The notes beneath the pieces were generated by a model, which did no database searches, was not told the DNA's origin, and was given only the letters and a program-made list of their open reading frames with translations. Positions 33,740 through 44,420 of a stretch of DNA of 64,000 nucleotides are shown here, piece by piece (positions within the stretch are counted from its first letter, which is position 1; each line of letters starts with the position of its first letter). This DNA is from Desmodus rotundus (Eukaryota > Chordata > Mammalia > Chiroptera > Phyllostomidae). The stretch covers positions 188,589,556 through 188,653,555 of the forward strand of contig NC_071389.1 of assembly GCF_022682495.2 (NCBI RefSeq), read 5' to 3'. Position numbers and translations under genes: made by a program.

Positions 33740-33880
33740 CCTTTCTTCCTTCTATTCATTCATGCATGCATGCATGCATCTGTTCATTTATTCATCTAAC
33801 ATACTATCCATCCTTCCTTCCTCCCAAACATTCATCCTTTCATCCATCCACCCACCCGTCCACCCATCCATCCATCCAAT
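33740..33880 (+). repeat. Compound simple repeat (CATG/CATT/CATC)n
   Basis: Begins with (ATGC) units at 33761-33778, then CATT, CTTC and CATC units to 33877. The catgcatgcatgcatgcatc core is self-complementary. Confidence 0.9.
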
Positions 33881-33980
33881 GTATTAAGCAGCTAGGTTGT
33901 GTCAGGCCCTGTTTTGGTGGTAAGGACGCAGAGATACATGAAGCAGGTCCCTGCCCACTAGGAGTTAATGAGTCTCCAGC
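33876..33980 (-). repeat. L2 LINE 3' end
   Basis: 'tgtgtcaggccctgttttgg', 'gatacatgaagcaggtccct' and 'actaggagttaatgagtc' match the reverse L2 end. The adjoining simple repeat probably expanded from the L2 terminal TGAATGA repeat. Confidence 0.7.
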
Positions 33981-35135
33981 CAGAACTGCCATCTGTGCTG
34001 GACGTGAGATGGTGACCTCCATCTGCTTTGTCCACCATGGAGCGATCACTTCCAGCCAGCTACCTGGCAGAAAACCAGGGGTATGGCAGGTAATTCCTGC
34101 TTTCCAATGGAGGCATCTCAAGGGCAGAAACCGTGTTACTTCTCTTTCATAAATCCCTGAATGTCGACTACTCTGTAGCCCAGTACTCTGAGAGACCATA
34201 AGATGAACTGAATATTAGAGGTGAAGTGGCAGCAACAGTTTCAAAAAGCTGTTTCTCAACACAACTATTATGCATCTCACACGTCAAAGGAGAATGGGGA
34301 TGCTGACAAAAAACTTCCTGATTATTTTAGGTTTCTTTCTTTTTTATTAAGTGTGGTCTTCTCAGGTTTTTGAGAGACAGCAAGACTATATTCTCTTCAG
34401 GTTTAAACAGCACTTCCCCTCCCTCGTGGTTTATTCAAGAGAAGCACGGCTTTGTGTAAAAAAGTAGGGTTTACTTTTGCCAGTGAAATACAACGCAGGG
34501 CCCAGCCCAGCCACAGCGCGGAGCAGAAGGAAGTGCCTCATTGGATGCCGGCGGCAGTTACTATAAAATGTTATAAGTGTGAACAGCCCCCTCTCCCCCC
34601 GCAGACAGAGTAGCTGCACTTTTTCCAGGAAAGTTAGGTTGTTTCTTTTTATGGTGCCATTTCGACTTCCTAAGACTGCCATAGATTTATAAGGAAATAA
34701 TTTCTCCAGTCTTAGTGACATCCTAAAATTTCACATGTGCCACTTATGAAGGTGCTAGGACCGTTCCATTCAGACATTTCCGTGTCACCGACTTAGGCCC
34801 ATTTATTACATTTATGGAACTACACCATATGCGGGGTTTTTTTAAAGATACCAAAATATTTTTAATAACCCCAACCCCAAGGCAAACCTCACAGGTTAAT
34901 TATAATAGCAAATGAAGCCAATGCCCATGCTGTTCAGAAAGAAACAGACTGTGGCTTCTTGCTCCGCCCGGGCATGGCAGACACACCTTCCACCGAGTGC
35001 ATCCCAGGGCGCTCCTCCAGGAGCCCCCTCATCTTCGTCCTCTCCTCCTGGCCATCATCTCTCTGGGTAGTCTGGCCCCTCTTGGGTGGATAGCAGACGT
35101 ATGGGAACACCCTTGAGATTTCAGGACAAAAGGCC
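33981..35135. other. Non-repetitive stretch
   Basis: No repeat family was recognised. About 34700-34900 is A/T-rich unique sequence. No exon is supported. Confidence 0.4.
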
Positions 35136-35139
35136 TTGA

Positions 35140-35260
35140 GGTCTGGCTCTATTTCCCCAATTTACTGTTAGCTGTGTGACTTTGGTTAAGTTACTGTCTT
35201 GCTCTGGGCTTATTTCTGCATCTGTCAAAGGCAGGTATAATAATAATACTCATCCCAGGA
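35140..35260 (+). repeat. MIR SINE
   Basis: 'gttagctgtgtgactttggt', 'taagttactgtcttgctctg', 'ttctgcatctgtcaaaggca', 'ataataatactcatccca'. Confidence 0.82.
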
Positions 35261-35439
35261 TTTGGGGCAAAATAGAGCTTTGGGAGGAGAACAAAAGGAA
35301 ACACAGGAAGAAAAGAAAGAACAAACACCACCTTGCCATCACTTAAAAGCGTGTCATAGTCTGGAAGACCTTGCTTCAAACTGCGCCATCTCCGTGGAGG
35401 TAGCCGAGGGTGGAAGGTACACGCGCAGAATCCGCAGTC

Positions 35440-35880
35440 ACACCGCCTGGGTATCAGGCAAGCGTGTGAGTGTGTGTGCCTCCATTTTCTCCCTGTCAAC
35501 CTGGGATAGTAACAGTAACTGCTCGTGGGGTTGCTGTGACGGCTAACTTAGGTCAGCGATTTTCAGTCTTTTTTTATCTCATGGCACACATAGCCAATTA
35601 CTAAAATTCTGCGGCACACCAAAAAAATATTTTTTTGCTGATCTAACAAAAAAATTAAATATAATTTTGATTTATTCACACCAGACGGCTATTGTGTTGG
35701 CTGTTGTCATTTTTTAATTTGACAATCTGAGGGGAAAGAGGTCAGTGTCCCTGACTAAGTAGTCGGGTATTACACATTTTAAAAATCCTTGCAGCTCACG
35801 GGTTGCAAATCACTGACTTAGGGGATCAATCCAAAGTGCTGTGCAGTGTCAGGCACACACATGTTCAATAATCTTAATTA
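35440..35880 (+). repeat. Second MIR SINE, split by a hAT element
   Basis: The left part ends 'gttgctgtgacggctaactt' and the right part resumes 'caatccaaagtgctgtgcag' and 'tgtcaggcacacacatgttc'. Removing 35554-35815 and one target duplication restores MIR order. Confidence 0.72.
35554..35815 (+). mobile_element. Bat non-autonomous hAT DNA transposon with TSD
   Basis: A 262-bp element starting CAGCGATTTTCAGTC and ending GGTTGCAAATCACTG. The ends are imperfect inverted repeats (CAGCGATTTTCA versus CAGTGATTTGCA). The interior contains 'ctcatggcacacatagccaa' and 'aaaattctgcggcacacc'. The flanks acttaggt (35546-35553) and acttaggg (35816-35823) match at seven of eight bases, the hAT hallmark. No transposase is encoded. 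Confidence 0.88.
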
Positions 35881-35984
35881 GTAGGATTTCCGATTTTTTA
35901 TGCCTATTGAAACTTCGCATGTAAATTGGAAACAAACATTTGTAATTTTCTCTGGATACAAAGTCCCATTTTAATCCTTTCTTT

Positions 35985-36035
35985 CTCCTTTCCTCCCTCC
36001 CTCCCTCCCTTCCTTCCTTCCTTCTACCCTTCCTT
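35985..36035 (+). repeat. (CTTC/CTCC)n simple repeat
   Basis: A pyrimidine-only tetranucleotide tract with interruptions. Confidence 0.9.
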
Positions 36036-36144
36036 CTTTACTTCCTTCTTAGCACATTTAAACCAACAAATATAGAATTGGCATTGGGGCACTGCATTTA
36101 AATAGCTATCAATTGCAAGTTCAGTTTGAGGAGGGGTTAAAAGA

Positions 36145-36373
36145 CATGCATATATAATCTTCACCCAACGATATGTTTATTGATTTTAGAGAGGAAGGGC
36201 AAGAGAGGGAGAAAGAGAGAAACATCGATGTGAGAGAGGAACATTGACTGGTTGCCTCCCATACATGCCCCAACTAGGGACTGAATCCGCAACCTAGGTG
36301 TGTGCCCTGGCCGGGGATCAAACCCACAAACTTTTGGTGTATGGGACGACACTTTTAGCCACCTGGCCAGGGC
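36145..36373 (-). mobile_element. VES-family bat SINE, near full length
   Basis: On the minus strand it starts GCCCTGGCCAGGTGGC, passes through B-box-like 'gggtttgatcccc' and the 'tcggttcagtccct'-type second module, and ends in an A-rich tail with 'aatcaataaacatatcgttg'. Both sides carry taaaaga (36138-36144 and 36374-36380) as a short TSD. Derived from tRNA, with internal Pol III promoter elements. Confidence 0.9.
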
Positions 36374-36380
36374 TAAAAGA

Positions 36381-37540
36381 TACAGTTAATATTTTGAAAT
36401 TGTGGCAACTATAGATTCTTTTTCCCCGAAAAAACACCTGAACTATTTCCCTCAAACTTCCCAAAGCAGTTCAACTTCGGATGGAGACAGGAAGAGAGAA
36501 ATTTAACAAAGGAAGTTTGGGTATCCTCCCCCCCCAAAATGCAATACAGGAGATCAGGGGTTATTGTGAAACGTGAACAGCCTGTGCAGCCCCCTCCACC
36601 TTGAATTCTGCCTTGCCAAAGCAAGATTTTATTAAGATAAGACTATTCAATTTCCTTCTGTTGTTCTTGGGACTCTGCACTTTTGTAATATATTTGCATC
36701 TGTCCGCACGTTCAATTCTAGAGGGTGTGATTATGGACAAGTAAAATGGGATGGAATAATATGGGCATCCTGCTTCATTGGCATTCAAATTTAGTATTCA
36801 TGGCTCAACATGCATGAAATACAGATTTTGCTCTGAAACACAATGGTTGGCCAACAAATGTTTCTTGATTAAACAAAGGAGGAAAGAAAAGGGAGGGAGG
36901 GAGAGGAAGGAAAGAATGGGGGGTCCAGCGTGGTACAGCAGGCTGGGGACAGGGGCCCCTCAGAGAGGTGGGGAGGAGCCTGACACCCCCATGTCCACAG
37001 TTCTCCTGCACGATGTGAGGTGGGGTCCAGATGGGGCCACAGTGACAGACATTGCCCCACCCTGTTCTCCAAAATCCTGCCAAAGGCCTCTTGGCCACCC
37101 TAGACAGCGAATGTCCAGGTTCTGCTAGCCTCCTGTAAGAGGTTGACAGCATCTTGGTACCATGGAGACCTGCAGGTGGCCCCGCCCTGCCCACTATCTT
37201 TGCAGTAAACTGTTGCAGTCACGCAGCCTCAGCCCCCAGGGACTTGGTGCTGTATCTCTCCTGGGTTCTGTAGCTCGAAGGTCGTGTAGCCATAGCCATG
37301 TCTCCCCTGGGGTGTGCGGGAACATGGATCCGGCTTTCTATAAATGCCACAGGAATGACACACTGTTGAACATTCGGCCCTTGGGTCTCATATCAGCCTG
37401 TCCCTGCATCTCCAAGAGAGGCAGTGCTCCGCCCTTGTTGGGGAGGGGCCAGTGGGGACAGAGTTGGGCGCGTGAATGGTCCTGACCTCTTCACCTGTGT
37501 TTCCGTCCAAAGCAGAGTGTTTGAACTAGAAGAGACTCCA
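36381..37540. other. Non-repetitive stretch
   Basis: An A/G-rich patch at 36880-36920 is the only low-complexity sequence. No gene or repeat family was recognised. Confidence 0.4.
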
Positions 37541-37544
37541 GCAT

Positions 37545-37690
37545 GCCTGCTCATTTTTGACCTTGGGCATCCATGAACTCCGGGGGCCTCACTTTTTTCA
37601 TCTGTAAAGTGGGACAGTAATGACCCTCCCTTAAGGGTTATGAGGACGGACGGAGTCCTGTCAGCCGCTTAGCACCGCCTGAGGGCCCCG
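37545..37690 (+). repeat. MIR SINE
   Basis: 'ttttgaccttgggcatccat', 'cacttttttcatctgtaaag', 'tgggacagtaatgaccctcc', 'gggttatgaggacgg'. Confidence 0.8.
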
Positions 37691-37694
37691 GCGA

Positions 37695-37835
37695 GGCTGG
37701 TTATTGTGGTCTCACATCTAAATCATCTGGAGAGCTTTCAGATGCCCGAGATGCCCAGACCAATGGGATCAGAATCTCTGGAGATAGGGGCCCGGGAGTT
37801 CCTATTTTTCTATCCTCAGAGTTGACTTGCATGCT
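37695..37835 (+). mobile_element. MER5/MER3-like hAT MITE fragment
   Basis: 'cacatctaaatcatctggag', 'agctttcagatgcccgagat', 'caatgggatcagaatctctg', 'gagataggggcccgggag' follow the MER5/MER3 interior. Confidence 0.65.
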
Positions 37836-37899
37836 CCGCCAGGGTCGAAACTAATTCTAAAGGGACTGAATTCATGGAGTCTTCTCTCTAGGAGGCAGC

Positions 37900-38140
37900 G
37901 TAGCCAACTCATACAAGCTGGAGTCAGAATACTTGGGTTCCAGCCCCAGCACTCCACACCCCCCCAACACACCCAGCCATTTACCATTGACCTTGAGCCA
38001 ATGACTTAACTTCCCTGGAAGTCAGTTTACTCAGCAAGAAAATGAGGGCAGTGTTGGCCCCTCTCACAGAGTCATATAGGGGTTAAATGAGATAATACAT
38101 GTCAAGTCTTATAAGTGCCTGGCACAGAGTAAGCCTCCCA
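37900..38140 (+). repeat. MIR SINE
   Basis: 'gtcagaatacttgggttcca', 'accattgaccttgagccaat', 'gacttaacttccctgg', 'ttaaatgagataatacatgt' and 'gtgcctggcacagagtaagc': nearly complete. Confidence 0.88.
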
Positions 38141-38141
38141 T

Positions 38142-38285
38142 AAGTGATAAACATTTTATACACATGAACTCATGTGGTCTTCATAGCAGCCTGAGGTTAT
38201 AGGTGCTGTTATTATCCACACTTTAACGCCGAGAGACAAAGACTGGGGCGTTTATGTGACTTCTCTAAGGCTGCAGGTGTTTGAG
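38142..38285 (-). repeat. MIR SINE, reverse
   Basis: 'catgaactcatgtggtcttc', 'atagcagcctgaggttatag' and 'gtgctgttattatccacact' then a degraded tail. It lies tail to tail with the preceding forward MIR. Confidence 0.75.
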
Positions 38286-38445
38286 CACGCTCCCTGAGAC
38301 GCCGTGCTCTCGCCCTGGCCGAGCACAGATCACGACGCGCTGGGCTGAGTCAGGGGGTCTGCCGGGCTCACCGCCTGCGACCGCCTGGTCCGTGGGCTGC
38401 AGCTGACCACACACGTGGGCACGCAGTACGTTCCCGTAACCGATG
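38285..38445. promoter_or_regulatory. CpG-dense patch
   Basis: About 18 CpG dinucleotides in about 160 bases (for example gagacgccgtgctctcgccc, cacgacgcgctggg), far above the surrounding sequence. It is too short for a formal CpG island and lies next to a MIR. It may mark an unmethylated regulatory element. Confidence 0.4.
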
Positions 38446-39420
38446 TTTATTTATCTGGGGCTGGAGATCAGCTGTGCGGCCCGGAAGGAGAGGGGCATTC
38501 CAGGTCCTTACTATCTGTGTTGTCTGCAGTCATTTATTGCTCCTCTGGGGTGCACAGCCTAATTCATGCCAGTCTGACAGCAGCAGCCCCCGGAGATGTC
38601 GGGGTCACGGAGGAGGAGGGAGAAGCTCACCCTGAACCTGTGCTTTTCAGAGCGAATCGGTTCTGGGGATTTACATTCCTCCAGGAACTCGATCTTTTTT
38701 CGAATTAATACAGTAGTTTTCCTGTAAGACCGCAGAGAAGCCCCGGGCAATGCTGGGTTCCAGAAATGAAGGTGTCCTCGGGCAGCCATCATGGCCCTGA
38801 CATGTGTCTCTCCCCATTTCTAATGGGCAAGGAAAAGGCCCCCAGGAACTAAGGAAGTCCCCAGCTCCAACGAGCCTCAGACACGTGCGCTGCTCAGCGA
38901 GCCCAGGCCTGCACAATTGCCCGCTGTCTGCCGCCAGCCAGCTGGGCTGAGTGTTCCCGGGCACCGGAGCTTTTTCCTTGCCCCCCGCCCTTCTCCTGCC
39001 CTGCTGGCTCCACACCCTCCTGAATGTTCCATTCTGAACAGCCACAATCAGGAGCCTGTTCCTTTGCTGGGAAAAGGAACAGCATGAAGGCTTTTAAACT
39101 TGCTGGGTAATTTAAGGTATTTATCGCTATTTGGAGAGCTTTGCTTGTTTTGAATCCATTCCCCCTCCAGCTTTCAGAAATGGTGCGCAGGATTTTTTTT
39201 TTTTTTGTCTGAAAAGGATGCTTCTGGGTCCTTCCGCTGTCCCCCGACGCTGGATTCTGAATGCAGCCTCCGGGTGCAATTCTGGGTGCATTAGCTGAGG
39301 TTTTGTTCATTCTTCATTCAGACTATCCATAAACGTTCATTAGGCGCCTCCCCGTTTCAGACCAGACTCCTGTTTACAGCCGGCTCCCCTTCCTGAACTA
39401 AGCTGTTTGCAGCTCTGGGG
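38446..39420. other. Low-repeat stretch
   Basis: About 39060-39330 looks like unique, possibly conserved sequence (acttgctgggtaatttaagg, gcattagctgaggttttgtt). It includes a T run at about 39192-39206. Nothing else was recognised. Confidence 0.35.
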
Positions 39421-39424
39421 GCAG

Positions 39425-39570
39425 TAGACCTGGAGGTCAGAGACCCTGGCTTTGGATCCAGGCCCACCCCGAGGTCAAGCCACACTCTGCCAATATGCTA
39501 GGTGGGCACAGTTCTCAGCTTCTCCAGAACTTTCTTCATCTGTAAAATGGGTGTGATCATAGCTCCTACC
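39425..39570 (+). repeat. MIR SINE
   Basis: 'agagaccctggctttggatc', 'tcttcatctgtaaaatgggt', 'gtgatcatagctcctacctt'. Confidence 0.75.
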
Positions 39571-39571
39571 T

Positions 39572-39775
39572 TATTGTTCTGGAAGTCAGACTACCTGGGT
39601 TCAAATCCCAGCTCTGCCATTTCCTCATTCTGTGATCTTAGCTTCTTTTCTGAGTCAACTTATTTTTATGTTGAGGAGGACAGGGAGTTCTCAAAGGGAA
39701 GTTGAGAGGATTGGCCAAGTTACTGGATTTAAAGTGCTAGTGCCTGGCACATAGAAAGTACTCAATGTAGCCAGT
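39572..39775 (+). repeat. Second MIR SINE in tandem
   Basis: 'agtcagactacctgggttca', 'aatcccagctctgccatttc', then a degraded centre and distal 'agtgcctggcacatagaaag' and 'tactcaatgtagcc'. Two same-strand MIRs sit back to back. Confidence 0.82.
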
Positions 39776-39807
39776 ATTAGCAGAGAGAGAGAAAGAGGGA
39801 ACATACA

Positions 39808-39834
39808 CAGACACACACACACACACACACACAC
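39808..39834 (+). repeat. (AC)n microsatellite
   Basis: Twelve to thirteen AC units. Confidence 0.95.
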
Positions 39835-40290
39835 CCTTCCTCCCCGGCAACAGGCACTTGATAAATCTGACTTACTCTCCCCCTCCCTCCTTTCCCAAAG
39901 GCTGCACAAGCCCATAGCGGGGCAGCGATAGAAGTTTGCCAAGGTGTTGGAAGAATCTGCACTGTCTACTCAGCTTGCTGAAGGTCTTGCTGACCTAACA
40001 GGGAGAGCGTGGAGAAGGGTCCCCTGGTGTTCTCTGGCCAGAACACCCTCCAGAAGGCCCTGTGGTCTGCTGACTTCCCTCTGTCCTTGCTGGGCTAAGG
40101 GAGACCCTCCCTAGGAGCCCTGTAAGCAGAGACAGTCCTCAAAACCAAGGGGCTTCCCCACCCTCCGAATCTCGCAAGCAGCTGCTTTCCCTGGGGCAGA
40201 GTGGTCCTTCCTCTCTTTTTCATTTAAGTCCCTCCCTGCACTGCTTTCCTCTCCCACCTTGTTCCCGACACAGCCTCCTTCATGGATCGA
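39835..40290. other. Non-repetitive stretch
   Basis: No gene or repeat family was recognised. Confidence 0.4.
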
Positions 40291-40292
40291 TC

Positions 40293-40327
<35 letters not shown>

Positions 40328-40342
40328 TTCTCTCTCTCTCTG
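40291..40342 (+). repeat. (TCTG)n plus (TC)n microsatellite
   Basis: About eight TCTG units followed by CT dinucleotides. It yields Leu/Ser/Cys or Arg/Gln/Thr/Asp repeat frames with no coding meaning. Confidence 0.95.
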
Positions 40343-40589
40343 AAGGAGATGGGCAAACCAAAAAGCACTAAGACCATGTTTAGAGATGAAGAATATCACC
40401 GGATTGGAAGGCTTCAGTGGAAACATGCCGCCGGTTTTATCTTTTCTCCTGCATGTGGGAGGAGGGCAGGAGCTCTTTCTGGTTAGCTTACATCTGGTCT
40501 GCTCACCTGCACCCCCTCCTCCAGGAAGCCTCTCATGATCTCCATTCTGATTGGACACTGTGGTTTTATACTCCCCAGGGATGCAGGGG

Positions 40590-40785
40590 AGCAGGTCAGA
40601 GCCAGGGTGCTCAACTGAAATCTTGTCTACAAGTGAATTGGTGTTGCTGTGCCTTAATTTCCTCATTTGCAGAAGGGGGTCAGTATTAGCCCCTGTTTCT
40701 TGGGATTATTATAAATATTCAGTGCGATGATCCATATAAATTGCTCAGAATGTCTGGCCACGTGTCATTACTATTACGAGTATTA
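40590..40785 (+). repeat. MIR SINE
   Basis: 'gctgtgccttaatttcctca', 'tttgcagaagggggtcagta', 'ttcagtgcgatgatccatat' and 'aattgctcagaatgtctgg'. Confidence 0.75.
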
Positions 40786-42085
40786 TTATTTTTGTCACCA
40801 AAGCACCTGGGAAACTGGACTGCCACCCGTCTACTTCCCCCAAGGGTCTAGCAGCAAATTAAGAGCCAGAATAATACCTTTATTCAACTCCAGGGAACAA
40901 TTGTAATGATGAAAAAGTCACTGTTATAAGCGAGGTGATACTTCATTTGCAAAAGATTCCTTTACTAACATAAAGGACCCCTTTAAGTTACATTTTTAGA
41001 CATTTTGCCCTAACTTAGCTTTTGTCTTGCGCTCTCCCTTTTTCCCATATTGCAGAGTGAGGAGAGTCTCCCACGGCCCAGGGAAGCCCCCTGCAGGTGT
41101 GCAACAGAGGCAACTGTGAGGGGAGCGCTGGGGCAATGACAGCGGCTTCCTCTCTGCAGCTGGGGTCCCTGCCAGCATGCCTTCTGACTGCTCATGATGA
41201 GCCCGTCATACCGGCTGGAGAACTTAATGATCAGCCCTGAAGGAAAGCAGGCTAAGGCTCCTGCTCTGACTTCAGGTTTGGATATGATGTAGGTAGCCCA
41301 GGTGTTTGATCCTTCACCATGAAATACTGGAGGATGCCAGGGCAGGTCCAGGGCGACTGTTTCTAGAAGCTCAGTAAGTGAGGGATGTGCACTATGCCTG
41401 GAGGTCTGCACCGTGGGGTGGAAATGGCAGGAGGAATGGGGACATTGGAACCTGCTCCCAGGTCGGCTCTGGCATATGGAAAATAGCTCGTGTGAGTGGC
41501 ACGGGTGACCCCACTCAGGGCCCCAGCTGTCCGTCACGGTGTCTCTGCAGAGAGGGGCGGGAGGAGCAGGTAGCTCCAGCAGTGGAGAATGAAGAGGATG
41601 TTGCTTTCTGCATCCTGGCAGATTCCTCCAAAATACTGCAGTTGAATGACAAACTCTGAAGGAAAACCGCCTGATGAGATACCCTGTGACTTGTGTCCAC
41701 TGACCCCGTGAGCATGTGTTCGTGAGAGCTGGCCGCCAGCCCAGCCCCGGCCTCCTGTAGCACTAGAACATGTGAGTGAGTGGGCTGGCCTCCAATGCCA
41801 GTCCCCACTCCAGGAGGCCTCTGGAAGAATGGCCTCTGAGTCAGGTGAGATTACTCCCCGGGACGGGCAGCTCAGTCCACGGCCAGGAGTGCGTGCATTG
41901 CTGGGCAGGTCTCCTGGCTGGAAAACTGGTTCATTAGACTGACTGCGGAGTTTTCCTCCTACAGTTTCCAGACAGTGGGCCTCCCCCACGTTTCCCATGT
42001 CACTCGCATGGCACCCTCCCCCGACTGCTTCCCCAGGCATCCAGGCCTGAAGATCAGCCTGAACTCCTGATACCGGGCCATACCT
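40786..42085. other. Non-repetitive stretch
   Basis: No repeat family or exon was recognised. Frames of up to 175 codons on the minus strand (41010-41537 and 41534-42040) lack domains and splice context. Confidence 0.4.
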
Positions 42086-42089
42086 TTCC

Positions 42090-42493
42090 CATTACTTTTC
42101 TGAGGCCGCCAAAACAAATGACCACAAAACCAGGTGTTCTGTTCAAACAATAGAAATTGCTCTCTTGCAGTTCTGGAAGCTGGAGTCTGAAGTCGGGGTG
42201 TCAGCAGGGTCACGCTCCCTCTGGAGGCTCAAGGGGAGACTCATTCTTTCCTCTTCCAGCTCCTGGTGGTGGCTGGCGCGTTCCCAGCCTCAGCTGTCTG
42301 CTCCACCTTCTGTGTCTTCCCTTCTGTCTCTTAATAAAGACACTGGGCATTAGGTTGAGGCCCTCTGGTGATCCAGGAAGGTCTGCTCATCTCAACATCC
42401 TTCATCACATCTGCAAAGACCCTTTTCCAAATGTCATTCACAGACTTAGGAAGGTGGACACGGGTATATCTTTGGGGGTCTCCTTGTGTTAGA
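42090..42493 (-). mobile_element. MLT1-class LTR (ERVL-MaLR)
   Basis: 'cattacttttctgaggccgc', 'aacaaatgaccacaaaacca', 'gttctggaagctggagtctg', 'agctcctggtggtggctggc', 'catcacatctgcaaagaccc'. Reverse orientation. Confidence 0.85.
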
Positions 42494-42574
42494 AAGGTTC
42501 GTTACATGGATTAACGCTGACTGGAGGCAGGTGTTCTGTGGGGAGCCTAAGGCATTTCCTCAAGAATAAACACA

Positions 42575-42765
42575 TATATTTTCCAGCTGTGTGACTTGTG
42601 AAAATCACTTAACCTCCTGGAGCCTCAGTGTTTCCCACCTGTAAAATGGGGATAGTGATAACTGTACCTACACATGGGCTGGCCGTAAGGATTAAAGAAA
42701 TGTGCGCAAGTGCAGTGCTTTGCGTGCTCTCTGGCACATAGCAGGCATTCTTGAAATGTTAGCCA
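42575..42765 (+). repeat. MIR SINE
   Basis: 'ccagctgtgtgacttgtgaa', 'aatcacttaacctcctggag', 'cctgtaaaatggggatagtg', 'ctctggcacatagcaggcat'. Confidence 0.9.
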
Positions 42766-42849
42766 CTTGTGGTGGTTTTCATGGCGTCACAATCACCCGT
42801 GGAACCTACCCCAGACAACGAGACTTTCCTAAACTCTTTATCTATGTAT

Positions 42850-43245
42850 TTATTCGTTTACTTTGCGATTTGAAATTTTACTTTTCAATTACAGTTTCCA
42901 CTCAGTGTTATTTTGTACTCGTTGCAGGTGTACAGCACTGTGGTTAGACAGTCAGGTACTCTACCCAAGTGTCCCCTGGTATTTCCGGTCCCGGGCACCG
43001 TGCTAGTTACTGCGTCGTTGTCTGTATTCCCTGTGCTGTGCTTACCTCCTGTGACTGCTCTGTAACTACCCATTTGTTCTTCCTAATCTCATCACCTCTT
43101 TCACCCAGCCCTCTAACCACACCCCACCCCACCCCGCTCCCCCCGCCCCTCCCCCATCAGTCTGCTCTCTCTGTATCTGTGAGCCTGGGCCACTCATTTA
43201 AGATTCACTATAGTCTTCTCATGGACTGGCCTTTTATGTCTTGAC
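42850..43245 (-). mobile_element. L1 LINE 3' region, reverse
   Basis: 'ttgcaggtgtacagcactgt', 'gtattccctgtgctgtgctt', 'tgtaactacccatttgttct', 'tcctaatctcatcacctctt', 'tcacccagccctctaacc' and a C-rich run match the antisense L1 3' UTR. Confidence 0.82.
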
Positions 43246-43264
43246 TTCCTGGCTTAGTCAGAAC

Positions 43265-43338
43265 TGCTTGGAATTTGTTGCTGTGTGATCTCGGGCAAGT
43301 TTCTTAACCTCTCTGAGTCTGGAAGGGCTGCTAAAAGA
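43265..43338 (+). repeat. MIR fragment
   Basis: 'tgctgtgtgatctcgggcaa' and 'gtttcttaacctctctgagt'. Confidence 0.7.
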
Positions 43339-43580
43339 CTTAAAGGGGTCAGTTGTGCGACACGTGGTTGACAGCATGTGTGCAGTCTGCTGCTACTCCA
43401 TAACCCCTGGTGGCATCTTTCACCCCCCACCCCCGCCCGTGTCTTCACAGCTGCTCGGTCTTCCCCAGCCTGCAGTGCAAGGCTTGCTGTTAGTGTTAGT
43501 CAGTTTCCTCCTCTGAGCCCGATTTTTCTTTGGTTTCCAGAACTGATAAAGCTGTGCATTCCAGATTGCAGTCCCAGAAC

Positions 43581-43780
43581 TTTTTTTTTTTTTTTTTTTG
43601 CTGGCCTATCTGGGGAGGAAATTTATTAGCTATCTAATGAGACCATAGCTATTCAGTTAGTTAACAGGTTTCCAGAAAATTCCAACTTGATGTGCTTAAG
43701 ACACCTTCTTCTCCCTTAAAATGCTGCCTCATTTCTCTCAGTGGTCTGCTGAGGCGGGTGGTAACCGGATCCTGAGTCCT
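43581..43780 (-). pseudogene. Probable 5'-truncated retrocopy of an mRNA 3' end
   Basis: A pure T run of 19 (43581-43599) is followed on the plus strand by unique sequence with TTTATT at 43622-43627. On the minus strand this is AATAAA 22 bases upstream of a poly(A) tail, the expected geometry of a processed transcript. The body (to about 43780) matches no L1, SINE or MIR I know. I see no coding frame, so it would be 3' UTR only. The source gene was not recognised, and a clear TSD was not found. Confidence 0.45.
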
Positions 43781-43784
43781 GCAG

Positions 43785-44015
43785 TCGCTAATAGCTTCAT
43801 AACAATAGCCAGCCTTCCAGTGACACTCACTCTGTGCCAGGCGCTGTTCTCAGCACTTTGCATTTCATCCTCCCAGAAGGAGGGCCTGTTACACTCTCCA
43901 TTTTACAAATGAGGGAAGAAATGAGGCCCAAAGGGTTCCAGGAACTTCTTGCTCCTTGTGACCCAGTGGAAGGTTGGTGGAGCTGGGATTCGAACCCCTG
44001 CTCTGAGCCACCGCA
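43785..44015 (-). repeat. MIR SINE
   Basis: 'cactctgtgccaggcgctgt', 'tctcagcactttgcatttca', 'ccattttacaaatgagggaa', 'gtggagctgggattcgaacc'. Nearly full length. Confidence 0.9.
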
Positions 44016-44209
44016 CAGCACTGCCCCTCCGTAAATGTCTGCAACAGTTTTTAGGGAGCGCAGAGTCCCATTAATGTTTTATGGAATTAATTGAATGTGA
44101 AACGCCGGTTCCTGTTACCTGAGGAAACACAGTCCATCTTTGCAAGCAGATGAGGACGTTTTCTTTGCCCCCCGGCTTGAGGCTAGTACAATTTTTTTTC
44201 TCTTGTTGG

Positions 44210-44420
44210 TCTTCTTAACCTGTGCATGGTGTCAAGATATGGTCTTTCAGACCCAGAAGCCGTGTGACCTGGGTAAGCCACGTGATGTCTCTGAGCCTCC
44301 CCTTTCTGGGGTTAATAACATTTAACACGTGAAGTGTGCTAATGTACGGAAAATGCCAGGCACAATGGCACGTCTCAACACACAGGAATTTGACAAGTAC
44401 AATGCAAGGTACTCGGTGTT
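44210..44420 (+). repeat. MIR SINE
   Basis: 'agaagccgtgtgacctgggt', 'aagccacgtgatgtctctga', 'ggggttaataacatttaaca', 'aaatgccaggcacaatggca'. Confidence 0.78.

Noticed and set aside
43988..44000. B-box-like ggattcgaaccc, as in a tRNA gene
   Set aside because: Part of a reverse-oriented MIR. There is no cloverleaf around it. The same applies to 29694-29708 and 58829-58842.
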